Shown piece after piece: positions 1-14,080 of a stretch of DNA of 64,000 bases. Numbering within the stretch: position 1 is the first letter of the stretch; every line of letters starts with the position of its first letter. The notes under the pieces are model-generated. The model made no database searches. It was not told the origin of the DNA and saw only the letters and a list, made by a program, of their open reading frames with translations. This stretch comes from Flaccisagitta enflata (lineage: Eukaryota > Chaetognatha > Sagittoidea > Aphragmophora): positions 50,158,001 to 50,222,000 of the forward strand of contig OZ231126.1 in NCBI GenBank assembly GCA_965153355.1, read 5' to 3'. Made by a program: the position numbers and the translations under genes.

Positions 1-1020
1 ATATCCCCCCCCCCCCATCCATTATTTCCCTTACTCAGTTTTGTGCCCGTTTTATTCTTATATAGGGCCTCTGTTTTTCCCGCAGCTTTATTATTTCCCT
101 TAAATCTGACGTGAATACCGATAGCGAATATCACATTTCAGTTATTGCTTCATTTCCTTAGAAGACGCCAACACGCGCGCGTGCGTGTGTGCGTGATCGC
201 ATGCGTGCGTCCGTGCGTTTGATTGAATAAAGATACATACTTTGTGAGTGTTCCAGTGTGTTTCGGGGCCTTTCTATCTGTCTGTCTGACTGTCGTCTGT
301 TTGTCTATCTCTGTCCGTCTATCTGTCAATCTTTCAGCTTGACTGTCTGCGTCAGCGAGTTTCTTTCCACTATTAGCTTTTTTCCCACCATTTCTTGTCT
401 TTTTTGGCTCGTTGTGGATTAAGCTGACCCAAGACGGAAAACAAATCACAAAATTCAGTCATCACTTTGTCTCTTTTCCTTTGTTTTTGTCGTAATTTCA
501 TTTGCGTTTTTCCTCTCTGGTTAGAATAGAATATCTTTCAAAACAAAACTTTCCATAAATATTTGGGACAAACTCTTTGGAATTAAAGAAACGGGCGCCA
601 AGAGGAATAACACGGCGGGACCCCTCGCCCCTCCCCCCAAAAAAAGAGTTGTATCCAGAAAAGAAAGAACTTCAGCTACATACGTAGCTTACATACGTAG
701 AGAAGTGAATGCTTGACTGAAATAAAAACATTTATTACATGACTGTGTGATGCATAAAAAGAATTGCTAGATAGAAAGGAAAGGTTAGGGACAGTAAAAA
801 AGTGTTTAAACATTCTCGAATACCTCATCCGTTTGATGAAAATGATTAAGCGTTTTCGAAAAAAATGGATTATTGTACTAAAAGGGAAAATTTCTCTTCA
901 TCTAGTGATCAGAAAATTAGCCTGTAGACAGGGACACCGAGCGAAATCTACAATCGTTCACTAATCTACTTCAGTTTATACTCGACCAATCAATGTAAAA
1001 GTTTCAATCGAAAGAAAAAT
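1..1020. other. no gene seen
   Basis: Low-complexity intergenic DNA with short homopolymers and TCTG-rich pyrimidine stretches at about 270-350. Open frames here are short, lack codon bias and have no splice context. A direct repeat of the palindromic word TACGTA lies near 680-700. No gene is supported. Confidence 0.6.
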
Positions 1021-1312
1021 GTGAGATTAATACCCAAGCAATACCCGAGCATACCCAAGAAATACCCTAGCAATACCCAAGTAATACCCAAGCAATACCC
1101 AGGCAATACCCAAGCAGTACCCGAGCATACCCAAATACCCGAGCATACCTGAGCAATCCCAAGCGATACCAAAGCAATGCTAAAGTAATACCCAGGCATA
1201 CCCGAGCATACCCAAGCAATACCCAAGTAATACCCTAGCAATACCCAAGCAATACCCAAGCAATACCCAAGCATACCCAAATACCCGAGTATACCCCGGG
1301 TTTTAATCTCAC
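1021..1312. repeat. minisatellite with 10-11 bp unit, inverted-repeat flanks
   Basis: About 25 copies of a unit near AATACCCAAGC fill this block. It is bounded by GTGAGATTAA at 1021-1030 and its reverse complement TTAATCTCAC at 1303-1312. The flanking inverted repeat suggests a small mobile element carrying a minisatellite core. I see no clear target duplication. The reverse-strand ORF over it (YCLGIAWVLLG repeats) is only a translation of the repeat. Confidence 0.7.
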
Positions 1313-1358
1313 CTCAGATTACGTGGTGCAGCATAATCAGATATGTGTTCAGGTAATA

Positions 1359-2173
1359 CAGTCGAGCTTCACTAGAGCGCACCCACTAATAAGGCATCCC
1401 TCACACCAAGGCATGATTTGAAAAGTCCCAACTTTTCTCACTTTATTCCTTTGTTGATAAGCCCCTCATATGAGGCACCCGCCTATTAGGCAAATTTCAC
1501 TATAGCGCATGGAAAATGGGTTTTTTGGTGAATATTTTGCTCGCTTTGAAGGCATCTGACAAAGTGTTTTTAGGATGGGCAGGTGGATTAGCTATGGGTG
1601 GAAGAGAGGCAAAAAGACAGAGAAAAAATACCAATGAGAGTAATGATAATGATGAAGATGAATACCAATGACGATGAGGAGGTATACCAATGGCGATGAG
1701 AGGGTATACCGATGATGAAGAGGAGCACCGATAATTATGATGAAGAGGAAGTGAAAGAAATAGGGAGAGGAGGGAGATGATGAAGAAAAGAGTGAAAAGT
1801 CGATTTGCCGATGAATCCATGCCAATAAAAGATTGATGATGCCATGTGTGAATGAGATTTTTAGACGCTATGAGTTAAGAGAAATAGGTCTGAGAATGGT
1901 CGCTGCCATGCTAATTTCCAAATCAATGAAAGTGACAACTCTGTCCATATTTTTAAAGCACTGCATTCACTTTTCTAGTCTCACTCGTGGAAAGCCAGGT
2001 GGCAAGCTGGTTAATGAATAATGATAACAGTTTGACTGTCTAATTTTTGCAACTTGCAAGCATCCATCTATGCTTATTTTTGCAGAAATATACATGCTTG
2101 GCTATAAGGCACCCCGCCTAGAAGGCATGAAATCAGCCAGTCCCTTGAGATGCCTTCTAGTGAAGCTTAACTG
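1359..2173. mobile_element. Tc1/mariner-like non-autonomous element, TA-flanked
   Basis: The ends are TA|CAGTCGAGCTTCACTAGA (1357 onward) and TCTAGTGAAGCTTAACTG|TA (to 2175), an imperfect inverted repeat of about 20 bp with a TA dinucleotide on each side. TA flanks plus CAGT-starting termini are typical of Tc1/mariner/pogo elements. Internally there are further partly inverted 'aggca' blocks at both ends and a GAT-rich stretch at 1600-1800. No transposase frame is seen, so this is a MITE-like relic. Confidence 0.55.
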
Positions 2174-2488
2174 TACCTTTCTCACCACCTGACTTCGCCA
2201 ATCACCCCATTTCTAGTCGTGCTATTAAATGCGATTAGCGATAGCCATCGCCGCTGCACCGACGCTGCAACGCGTTAAAGCGACCCCACTGCCACTGCCG
2301 CTGCTTCTGCTGCTGCTGCTACAAAAGCGGCGGTGGCACGACGTTGAGAAAAACAAAGTTCACCGAGCAAACTTGTCGAGTCGTAATTGTCAACAGTGGA
2401 GCTGATGGACTTTGGTGAGGCCGAAGAGGGAAATAAGTTTTGGTTAAAAGGACCCAAGTTAATGAAGAGAAAATGGATGGAACAACTT

Positions 2489-2691
2489 AACAAGGCCGGA
2501 TACACGTCTACCCCAGTCGCGTGCGGATGGGCAGGGGCCGTATTTGAGGTCACTTGATCACTTGGGCAGGAGCAGTGTGGCCATAGACCGCAAAACCCCA
2601 AAAAAGTAAAGCGTGACGGACCGATGGACCAACGGACCGACGGACGTACCGACAAAGCGGGGTGTAGAGTCACGTAGCACGCGACTAAAAA
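2489..2691 (+). mobile_element. hairpin-ended short repeat (H family), AGTCGCGTGC subfamily
   Basis: Head AACAAGGCCGGATACACG, then box AGTCGCGTGCGG and GGGCAGGGGCC, a CGGA/CCGA tetranucleotide core near 2615-2660, and a 3' hairpin AGTCACGTAGCACGCGACT followed by AAAAAC. The box matches one arm and the loop of the terminal hairpin. Non-coding. Related copies occur throughout the window in both orientations. Confidence 0.75.
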
Positions 2692-2832
2692 CAAAACAAA
2701 AGAGGCGTCTTGATTAATCAAACCTATTCTGCACATCAATATTCTGTGTCGTGTCGGTCCCGTGATCAATACTGCAAGTGCGCAAGCTCTTTTGTTTTAA
2801 GCTTTAGTTTTGACAATTTTGTTCGTGTGTAG

Positions 2833-3038
2833 TTTTAAGTCGCGTGCTATGAGACTCTACACCCCGTTGGTCGGTCGGTCGGTCGGTCGTTCGGTCGGTC
2901 AGTTGGTCCCCTTTTCGTGTTTTTTATGATTTTGCGTTCTTTGGCCTCACGTTCTCTGCCCAGTTACTCTAGGACCTCAAATACTGCCCCTGCCCACGCC
3001 TGCACGCAACTAGCGTAGCCGTGTATCCGGCCTTGCTT
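2833..3038 (-). mobile_element. hairpin-ended short repeat (H family), reverse copy
   Basis: Reverse-oriented copy: it begins TTTTAAGTCGCGTGCTATG, has a GGTC(GGTC)n core at 2865-2905, and ends GTGTATCCGGCCTTGCTT. It faces the copy at 2489-2691, so the pair could form a long-range stem. A degenerate third fragment (CAGTCGCGTGCACGCGGCT, about 3097-3115) follows. Confidence 0.7.
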
Positions 3039-3754
<716 letters not shown>

Positions 3755-3930
3755 CACACACATAGTGATCACGGGATGTCGGTCATAAAGGGAATCGTTA
3801 TTCGGTTTTAATGTGAGCATCTTCATCCATTTGAAGCGCTAAAAGACCAATTCTGGTGGGAGTTTGTGTGCGCAAAATAGAGTAAAAGAAAGAGAGGAAG
3901 AGTCAAGGAGGAGTGTACGAAAGAGTAAGA

Positions 3931-3932
<2 letters not shown>

Positions 3933-3976
<44 letters not shown>
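3933..3976. repeat. (GA)n microsatellite
   Basis: Short GA run, opposite in strand composition to the CT runs on both sides (3619-3751 and 4256-4441). Confidence 0.9.
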
Positions 3977-3980
<4 letters not shown>

Positions 3981-4254
3981 GAGAAAGAGGAAAAATTGAT
4001 AAAGATTTAGTGGTGAGTCAAACGAGGAAGGGAGCCCGGGAGCGAAACCATTAGCAAACAAAAGGAATAAGGCGTCAACCTTCTTTTCCTGACTTGGTTG
4101 CGCCGTCTCTGTCTTGGGAAGGAGTGTATATTGCTCTCCCGAATTCTGGGCCCCAAGATTTACCATTTCTAGTCTCAGTCTCACTGCCCCTAATTCTGTG
4201 CGTTGATAAATGGTAATCTCTTTTTTTTTATTCTCTGTGTTATTTGCTTTTCAT

Positions 4255-4441
<187 letters not shown>

Positions 4442-4914
4442 TATTTTTTTCTTTGTCTGTTACAATACTTGTTCCAAAAATCTATATGCTTTGAATAAAA
4501 ACCAAGATTTTAGATAAGTAATGAAATATATTACAAAAATGTTATTTAAAAAGATTGTATAGCCTTTTTTATCATATTTCTATTTAATTAGAGATGGTAA
4601 AGTTTGATGTTCATTCACTAAAACATTATAATCTTTATTTGGTGATAGGAATCATTTTTTTTTTTAATTTTATGAAGCATTATCACTTTAAAAGATTTTC
4701 AAAAATCTGTTGTTTGTTTTTATGCATTGACAATTTTGGAATATTTTGAAATTTAAGCCTCAAACATATAATTAGAAGATTCCTTTTGTTTAAAAGCAAA
4801 TTCTGTGAATTTTTTTTTATCACTAATGATGGATATTTTTTTAAGATAAATGATTGGAACTTCAAAATATATTTTGGATATTCTTTAACAAATTATAAAA
4901 AAGATAAACTAAAA
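4442..4914. other. AT-rich spacer, no gene seen
   Basis: AT-rich sequence without splice-flanked open frames or recognisable repeats. Confidence 0.5.
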
Positions 4915-5114
4915 AACAAGGCCAAGTAGGCCAATAAGGGGAGTTCATTGCTGGCGAGAATTCTTAGAATTCACGCTACCGAGAATTGGGGATTTTCACG
5001 CTACCGAGAATTCTCGGTAGCGTTAAAATGGTAAGAGAAATTTGATTCTTGCTATTGAGAATTTGTTTCTCTTTTTCTCTGCCCTTCCTCCTGCTTTCTT
5101 TTCTTTTCTTTTTC

Positions 5115-5227
<113 letters not shown>

Positions 5228-6244
5228 TCCATTTTTCTTTTCCTTTTTCTTTTTTTTTCATTTTTTCATTTATTTTTATTATTTTTTATTTTTTCTTCAT
5301 TTTTTTTCTTCTTCCTATTGTTCTTTCTATGTTTTGTTTTTCTTTTTTTCTTTCCTTCCTTTTTCTTTCTCTCTTTCTTTCTTTCAATCTTCTTCTTTTT
5401 CTCTTTTTTTTCCTTTCTTTGTTTTTTTTTTTTTTTCATTTTTTTTTCATTTTTTTTATTTCTTTTTTTTGTCTTTGTTCCTTCTTTGCTTCCTCCCATT
5501 CCTCCTTTTTTTTTTCTTTCTTTCTGTTTTTTTTTCTTTTTTGTTCCTCCCTTCCTCCCTTCCTCTCTTCTTTAATTCTTTTTTCTTTCTTTCTTCTTTT
5601 TCTTTTTCTTTTCTTTTCTTTTTTTTTCTTTTTTTTCATTCATTCTTTCCTTCTTTCTTTTTCTATTTTTCAATATATTTTTCATTTCTTTATTTGAGTG
5701 TAATGTGTCTTTTCATTAGTGCAACAAAAAATCAAAGAATAAAATAATTTTAATTCAAGACAGGCAAAAATTAACGATTGAAAAAACAAATTAACTGCCT
5801 ATGAAGATCATAGCATTCTCAATATAATCATCAAATATGTTTATGAAAAAATATTTTTGACAATGAAAAACATGAATGCAAACATGAAAAAAAAATCGTT
5901 GAAAATTCTTTCTGATCAGAAAGAAAAGATGAAATTATTTCTAAATGAATGGAATTTATCCTAAAAATTTTGATAACAAAGATCAAATGTAAAAGATTTG
6001 ACAAAAAAATCTATAAAACTTTGTTTGATGAAAAAAATATTTTCTATCAAAACCTGTATGAGAAATGATATCAATTTTTCCATGAAAAAATTCATCCTAA
6101 TGTTTTTATCTTTTTTTAGGTTTTGACATCTTTTTTTTTCAAGGCGTTCCACTGGAAACTTTTTCAAGGCAAGGCAAGGAAACTTTTTCAAGGAAACTTT
6201 TTCAAGGCGTTCCACTGGAAACTTGTTCATTAAACTAACATGAG

Positions 6245-6345
<101 letters not shown>

Positions 6346-6660
6346 AAATCTATTCTCAGTAATGATTATTTTTTATAATAATTATCATAACTGAGAATTG
6401 ATTTTAATGCTATGGAGAATTCTCTATAGCATGAAAACATCAAAATGACATCGTTAATGCTACCGAGAATTCTCGGCAGCAATACCCACTCCCAATAAGG
6501 TGCGACAAGTGGATCATCGAACAAATGCATTACCCAACCGACCAACCGATGGACACAGCCAGTTATAGAGGTGCTTTGTCGCACCTATAAAAAAATATTG
6601 AATAATGTGCTACTCGAGAAAGAGAAAGGAAATGAGAAAGAAAAAAAAAAGCAAAGAGAG

Positions 6661-8838
<2,178 letters not shown>

Positions 8839-9456
8839 CACTGTGCTTTTAAAAAAATTCTCAGTGGAAGGTCCTATAACTGTGGGTTTTTCTGCATTTT
8901 TGAGCAGTATTGGGATGTAAGAGCATGTAACTAGCAAAAATAAAATCATTCCCCGAGCGCTTTTTGAGTAATCTTCAAAATAGAAAAAAATTAAACCTAT
9001 TTGTAATGCAGATTCTAATGAGTTGTATGGGCTCATTTTTTGATTCCATATTGTTATTCTATACAAAATTTCCTTTCATTAGATAGGTCACACTATATGG
9101 TTTTATATAAAAATTAGGTTTTCATATTTTGAGCCACCGTTACTTTTTTGTAACGGTGACTAAAAAAATAAAAATTTTTAATTCTTTGCAAAAGTATAGA
9201 GTGCGACCTATCAAATGAAAGGGAATTTCGCATAGATTAACAATATAGAATCAGAAATTTAGTCAACACATCCCAGAAGAATCTGCATTGAAATTAGGTC
9301 TATTTTTTCCTGATTTTGAAGGTTACTCAACAAGCGCTCAGGGAATGATTTTTTTTTTTGCTAGTTACATGCTCTTTCACCCCAATACTGCTCAAAAATG
9401 CAGAAAAACCCACAGTTATATGACTTTTCACTCAGAATTGTTTTAAAAGCACAGTG
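8839..9456. mobile_element. foldback element, about 280-bp arms
   Basis: The left end CACTGTGCTTTTAAAA and the right end TTTTAAAAGCACAGTG bound two long, about 80-85% identical inverted arms. The arms share, for example, GCATGTAACTAGC and its complement, and GATAGGTC and its complement. The arms meet at a short hairpin (CACCGTTAC/GTAACGGTG) near 9135-9155. No convincing target duplication and no coding capacity. It is a non-autonomous DNA transposon or palindrome of unknown superfamily. Confidence 0.65.
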
Positions 9457-9591
9457 CGTAGTTGATGGAAAGTCATTATTACACAGGAAGATTAGATTGC
9501 ATAGAATTTGATGCATGAATTTTCAAACCGATTTTCGGCTCCTTATCAAATGCAGAGAAATGAGAACAGAGGAAGAGACAAGAGCATTTAA

Positions 9592-9690
9592 AGAGGCCGG
9601 ATACACGGCTGCCCTAGTCGCGTGCGGGTGGGGAGGGGCAATGATGAAGGGCATTTGGGCAGGAGCTATGAGCTCAAAACGCTCAAACAC
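9592..9690 (+). mobile_element. H-family fragment, 5' part only
   Basis: GGCCGGATACACGGCTGCCC, then AGTCGCGTGCGGGTGGGGAG and GGGCAGGAGC. The 3' hairpin is missing; the fragment runs straight into the M-family end at 9702. Confidence 0.6.
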
Positions 9691-9701
9691 GCCGATAAAG
9701 T

Positions 9702-9930
9702 TATGGTCGCAAAAGCGTTAGATGGTCAGCGGTACCCATGCCCCGCTCAGGTAGGTCATGATTGTAGTTGAGGGAGGGAGGAGGGCAGTGGCCCCACAGG
9801 GGTCGATCACCTATGCTTTCACACATATGGGGAATTGTCTCCCCCTCCTTCTCCTCCCTCTTCTCCTCCTCACCCGTACCCCCCCCCCCACCTCCAGGCC
9901 CATAACAGTGGCCAAAATAAAAACCAGACG
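9702..9930 (+). mobile_element. M-family inverted-repeat element, left portion
   Basis: Terminal motif GGTCGCAAAAGCGTTAGATG then GTCAGCGGTACCC. Inner motif GGGCAGTGGCCCC then GGGTCGATCACCTATGC and TTTCACACATATGGGGAA, followed by a C/T-rich tract and CACCTCCAGGCCCATA, the start of the usual minisatellite core. The right half is missing. Confidence 0.6.
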
Positions 9931-11264
9931 CTCGGTTTTTCTTGTTGACTGAATACTGCACATACTTTTTACTTGAAATCCATGAGCATTTTAAAGAGCT
10001 TCAAATTCTACAAATCTAGACCAAGCGGAAACTTTTAGCTTAAGTCGTTTTCAAATGACATAAGATTGAAATTCAACACCTATTTTCTTGAAAGCAAATT
10101 ACTGTGCCTGACAATAAGACAATTTTTGTTTCACATATTCTGTAGAACAAAGAAATCAAATAAATGGAACGAAATTCAAAGTAAAATTGAAGTATTTTTA
10201 ATTCTCTACAAGATGGAATCAAGCAGAAATCATGATTCTTATCCGTTTACAAGCTGTATCAATTCAAAGTTGGTTACTCTAAAAAGAAAGAGGTTAGATT
10301 CGAGATTTCTGAGTGGTTATCTTTAAAGCATCATAACTTCTAAATTTTGAGGCTACAATGTTCTGTGAGAGCTCAAATGAAAGATATTTCGAAGCTCTTT
10401 GAAACTATCATGGATTTTAAGGGTTTATCTTTCTTAGTTACTGAGAAATCCTTGATCAAAAATCAGCGTCCGGGTTTTTTTTTTGCCATTGTTATCTCAG
10501 TCCCAAGGCCCATATTTTGAGCGTGCCCGCGTGCCCGAGGCACTCTGTTTTACTGTCAGGCACGCTGTTTTTGCTCATGGCGTGCCCGGCTGGCACTCTC
10601 TCATCACAGCAGGCTAATTGAATTTCATAAAAGTTGACATTTTTCAATTGATCGCTGAAAGAACAATCATCAATTTATTTGATTACTTCTTTCATTTGTT
10701 CATCCATACATTTATTCGTTTAATCATTAATAAATTAATTCATTCATTCATTCATTCATTCTCATATTCTTTCTTTCATTCATTCAGTTATTCATTCTTT
10801 TATTAATCTATACTTTTATTCACTCATGCATTCACCTGGTTTTTTTTTTTTTTTTTTTTTTTTGAATAGAATTGAATCGCTGGAATTTCATTTGCAAATT
10901 GGAATTTATCTTTTTTTGAATAAGAACTCAATCAAATGAATGGATCATACATCTAGGAATCTTGGATTCATTTATTTATTCATTCATAAATTGATTTTTC
11001 TGTTCACACATTCACAGAGGGGAATTCTAAATTTTGTAACTAAAAGAATAATCAATTTCTGACTAATTCTGTGATTTACATTCATTCTTTGCTGAATGAA
11101 TGCACATTTTCTGGGTGGAATCCCTTTTATTATGTCTGTTTGTATCATTGCATGATATGATAAAGTGTGAATATAAAAATGAGGTAGAAATCCGGGCACG
11201 CTCATTCTCTTTCGGGCACACGAAAATTGTGAATAGCCCGGCGTGCACGCTCAACAGAATTACT
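9931..11264. other. no gene seen; (TTCA)n and poly-T
   Basis: A (TTCA)n run lies at about 10739-10765 and a 25-bp T run at 10839-10863. GGGCACGC-type words recur near 10515-10590 and 11190-11250, hinting at a decayed inverted-repeat element. No supported exon. Confidence 0.45.
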
Positions 11265-11680
11265 AAATTAGGGCCTGCCCATATCCCAGCCTCAAGGCCC
11301 AAATCCCAGTCTGAAGGTCCAAAACCCTCGAGGCTAGGATTTAGGCCTGGAAGGTTGAATTTTTGCTTTAAGATGGGATTTATGCCTGAAGGTTGGGAAT
11401 TGGGCTTCATCACTGGGATTTGGGCCACGAGGCTGGGATATGGGCCTTGGGACTTAGATATGGGCCTGGAGGTGGAGGGGGGTACAAAGAAGAAAGAGAA
11501 GAAGAAGGAGAAGGAGGAGAACATTCCCCATATGTGTGAAAGCATAGGTCATCGATCCCTGTGGGGCCACTGCCCAAAAAGGGGACCAACCAACCGACCA
11601 ACCGACCAACCAACCAACTGACCAACGTACGGACACAGGGGGGAGTAGAGTCGCATAGCACGCGATTTTAAAAAAAATTA
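11265..11680 (+). mobile_element. M-family element followed by H-family 3' end
   Basis: A minisatellite core of GCCTCAAGGCCCAAATCCCAG-type units (11280-11480) ends in the M-family inner terminus GTGTGAAAGCATAGGTCATC (about 11536-11555). From about 11583 a (CCAA/CCGA)n core and AGAGTCGCATAGCACGCGAT hairpin with A-rich tail belong to the H family, so the two families are fused here. Confidence 0.55.
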
Positions 11681-11699
11681 AAAGAAAGGGGTAGAGGCA

Positions 11700-12178
11700 A
11701 GATTTCCCTATGAAAGAGTATGCGGGGATGTTAAGTTGAGAAGGTCAGCAGCCACAAGAGGACTTTTGGGAATTATGTAGGGGTTACAATTTAAACCACA
11801 AGGCTCGGATTTGGCCCCATATGAGATTTGTGCCCTGAGACTGGGATTTGGGATTGACAAAGATTGATCGAAAAAAACATTGCTCATCAGCACTGCAGAC
11901 CGCTGCCCAAAAGAGGAGGCAATATCTGAATTTAAAAAAAAAAACCTAAGTTAAACTATGACAGATGATGACGAAACGTTGACAGCACAGCATGTACAGG
12001 GATTGAGAGAGAGAGAGAGAGATGTGAAAATGGCTTAAGTTACTGATATACAATCGTAGATACTGCAATAGAGAAAAACGTAAAAGAGCTTGGAAAAAGA
12101 TATTTAGATCTAGACAGATATATAGATAGATAGATATATAGATTGATAGATAGATAGATAGATAGATAGACAGATAGT

Positions 12179-12223
<45 letters not shown>

Positions 12224-12815
12224 TGATAGACAGACAGATAGATAGATCAATAGATAGATAGATCAATAGATGGTTAGACAAATCAACCACGACGAACGCA
12301 CTCGACTGAACAGAAGAGTACAGGAGAGAACTCAGTTTGTGACACGCAATAGGGTTACTAGAAAACCCCGGGGAGAAGAAAATATGAGCCTGACGCGGAA
12401 AAATGGGCTGCGAGCATGGCACAAATAATCCACCATGGAAAAAATTATGGTGTCATTGAACGAATAAAAAGAAGATGAGATGGGAGAGGAAAAGCAATTT
12501 TTTCTCTCTCTTAAAAAAACAAGGTCGTGTCGTGAACGGGAAGGTTTATGGTGAGTTTGGGCAGGGGCAAGGAGCCACCGAATAGCCCACAAATGAAGAA
12601 AAGCGTTACATTTCCTTACGAACCAAACAACCATCGCGCAGCTTTAGAAACTCAAACAACAAATCGACATGGAGGAACAGTCACAAAGGCGTTAGTTGGT
12701 AAGCGGTAGCCGATTCCCCTATGAAAGAGTACAGATATGCGGGGATGTTAAGTTGAGAAGGTCATCAGCCACGAAGGGACTTTTGGGGAACCATGTAGGG
12801 GTTACAATTTAGACC
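11700..12815. repeat. duplicated block and (GATA)n microsatellite
   Basis: The block starting CCCTATGAAAGAGTATGCGG at 11705-11800 is repeated at about 12716-12815. Between them lies an imperfect (GATA)n run at 12114-12276. No coding evidence. Confidence 0.65.
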
Positions 12816-13125
12816 ACAAGGCTGGGATTTGGGGCTTTTGGGCCCCACATGAGATTTGTGCCCTGAGACTGGGATTTTGGCCATAAGGCAGAATCTAAAG
12901 CCTCAAGACTGGGATTTGGGTATCAAGGAGGCAGATCAGACCTTGTGCTGGATTTCAGCCTCGAGACTGGGATTTGAGCCTTGACGCTGTAATTTGGACT
13001 TCAAAGCTGATGTTTGGGCCTCGAGGCTGGGATTTGGGTTTTGAGGCTGAGATTTGGGCCTCGAGGCTGGGATTGGAGCTTTAAGGCTGGGATTTAGGCC
13101 TTGGGGCTGAGATTTTTACCGCGCA
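12816..13125. repeat. 20-bp minisatellite of the M family
   Basis: Degenerate tandem units of about 20 bp, e.g. GGCTGGGATTTGGGCCTCGA. This is the same core unit as in the inverted-repeat elements elsewhere, here next to the 12716-12815 block instead of the usual ends. Confidence 0.7.
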
Positions 13126-14080
13126 GGGAACAAGAACGGGAAGTGAATTTCCTTTCAAGGATATGAAAATCATGGTTGGCGCAGAACGTCTGTCTAGGTT
13201 TTAAACGTGATTATCCTTAGTGCTTTACGAATTACGCCTTAAATAGAACTTTGTGTGAGGCATTACCAGTTGATTTGACTTAACATCGTGCAATTTCTCG
13301 AGCTCGCTGGTCGAAATTTTCCGAGTATATGAGACTTAAGTAGTTATTTAAACTTAGTTTTAAAGACTAGATTTCATTTAGTCAATATAATAATTTCCCC
13401 CTCCTCGTTTCCCACCTCCAGAGAATATTTAATTCGCCACCCAGTTTGTACCGAGTATCTATTTGTCTCGAGTATTTCTCACGAAAACAGAGTATTTTAA
13501 CGTAACATTTTACTACCTACGTTTGGATTTTAAATTCAATTTCGTAATTTGCGCACTCGACGCGACATCGTTGTGTACCTTATCGCAGCCTTGGATATAT
13601 ATTTGTTCCGATTTTAAATCGAGTCACTTTTTCTACAGATCCTTGTGCTCCGTAAAATGGCAGATTTGTGTCTTTTCTAATAAGACTGCTGGCACATTGC
13701 ATTGCAACTCGGAAACTTGTGCACCGATACAGTGTAAACTGACCTTTAACTGATTCTCTTTTGAGAGAGAGTAGATGAAGAACCGACTGTGGTTGTAAAT
13801 TTAACCATCGGGGGGAAAAACTCGTCAGTTTAAAACCGATTTATAGGCTCCTTTCGGTAGACTAGAGCACAAGTGGCCCGTCAACGGGGCCGAGCTGACG
13901 TCCTGTTCATTTGGTTTGAGGAACATTGCCTAACTGAACTGGATCCAAGAAATCCTCTTTCCATCGTTGGGATCGATTTTCGTCGTCGTCGTCGTCGTTG
14001 GGATCGATTGTCGTCGTCGTTGGCATCGATTGTCGTCGTCGTCGTCGTCGTTGTGGCGACAACGAAATCGTCGGGAAATC
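13126..14080 (+). other. upstream region and probable 5' UTR of the acidic-repeat gene
   Basis: No complete gene. The last 100 bp before the ATG at 14081 carry a (CGT)n trinucleotide run (about 13980-14050) that would lie in the 5' UTR. I cannot place a TATA box or transcription start. Confidence 0.4.
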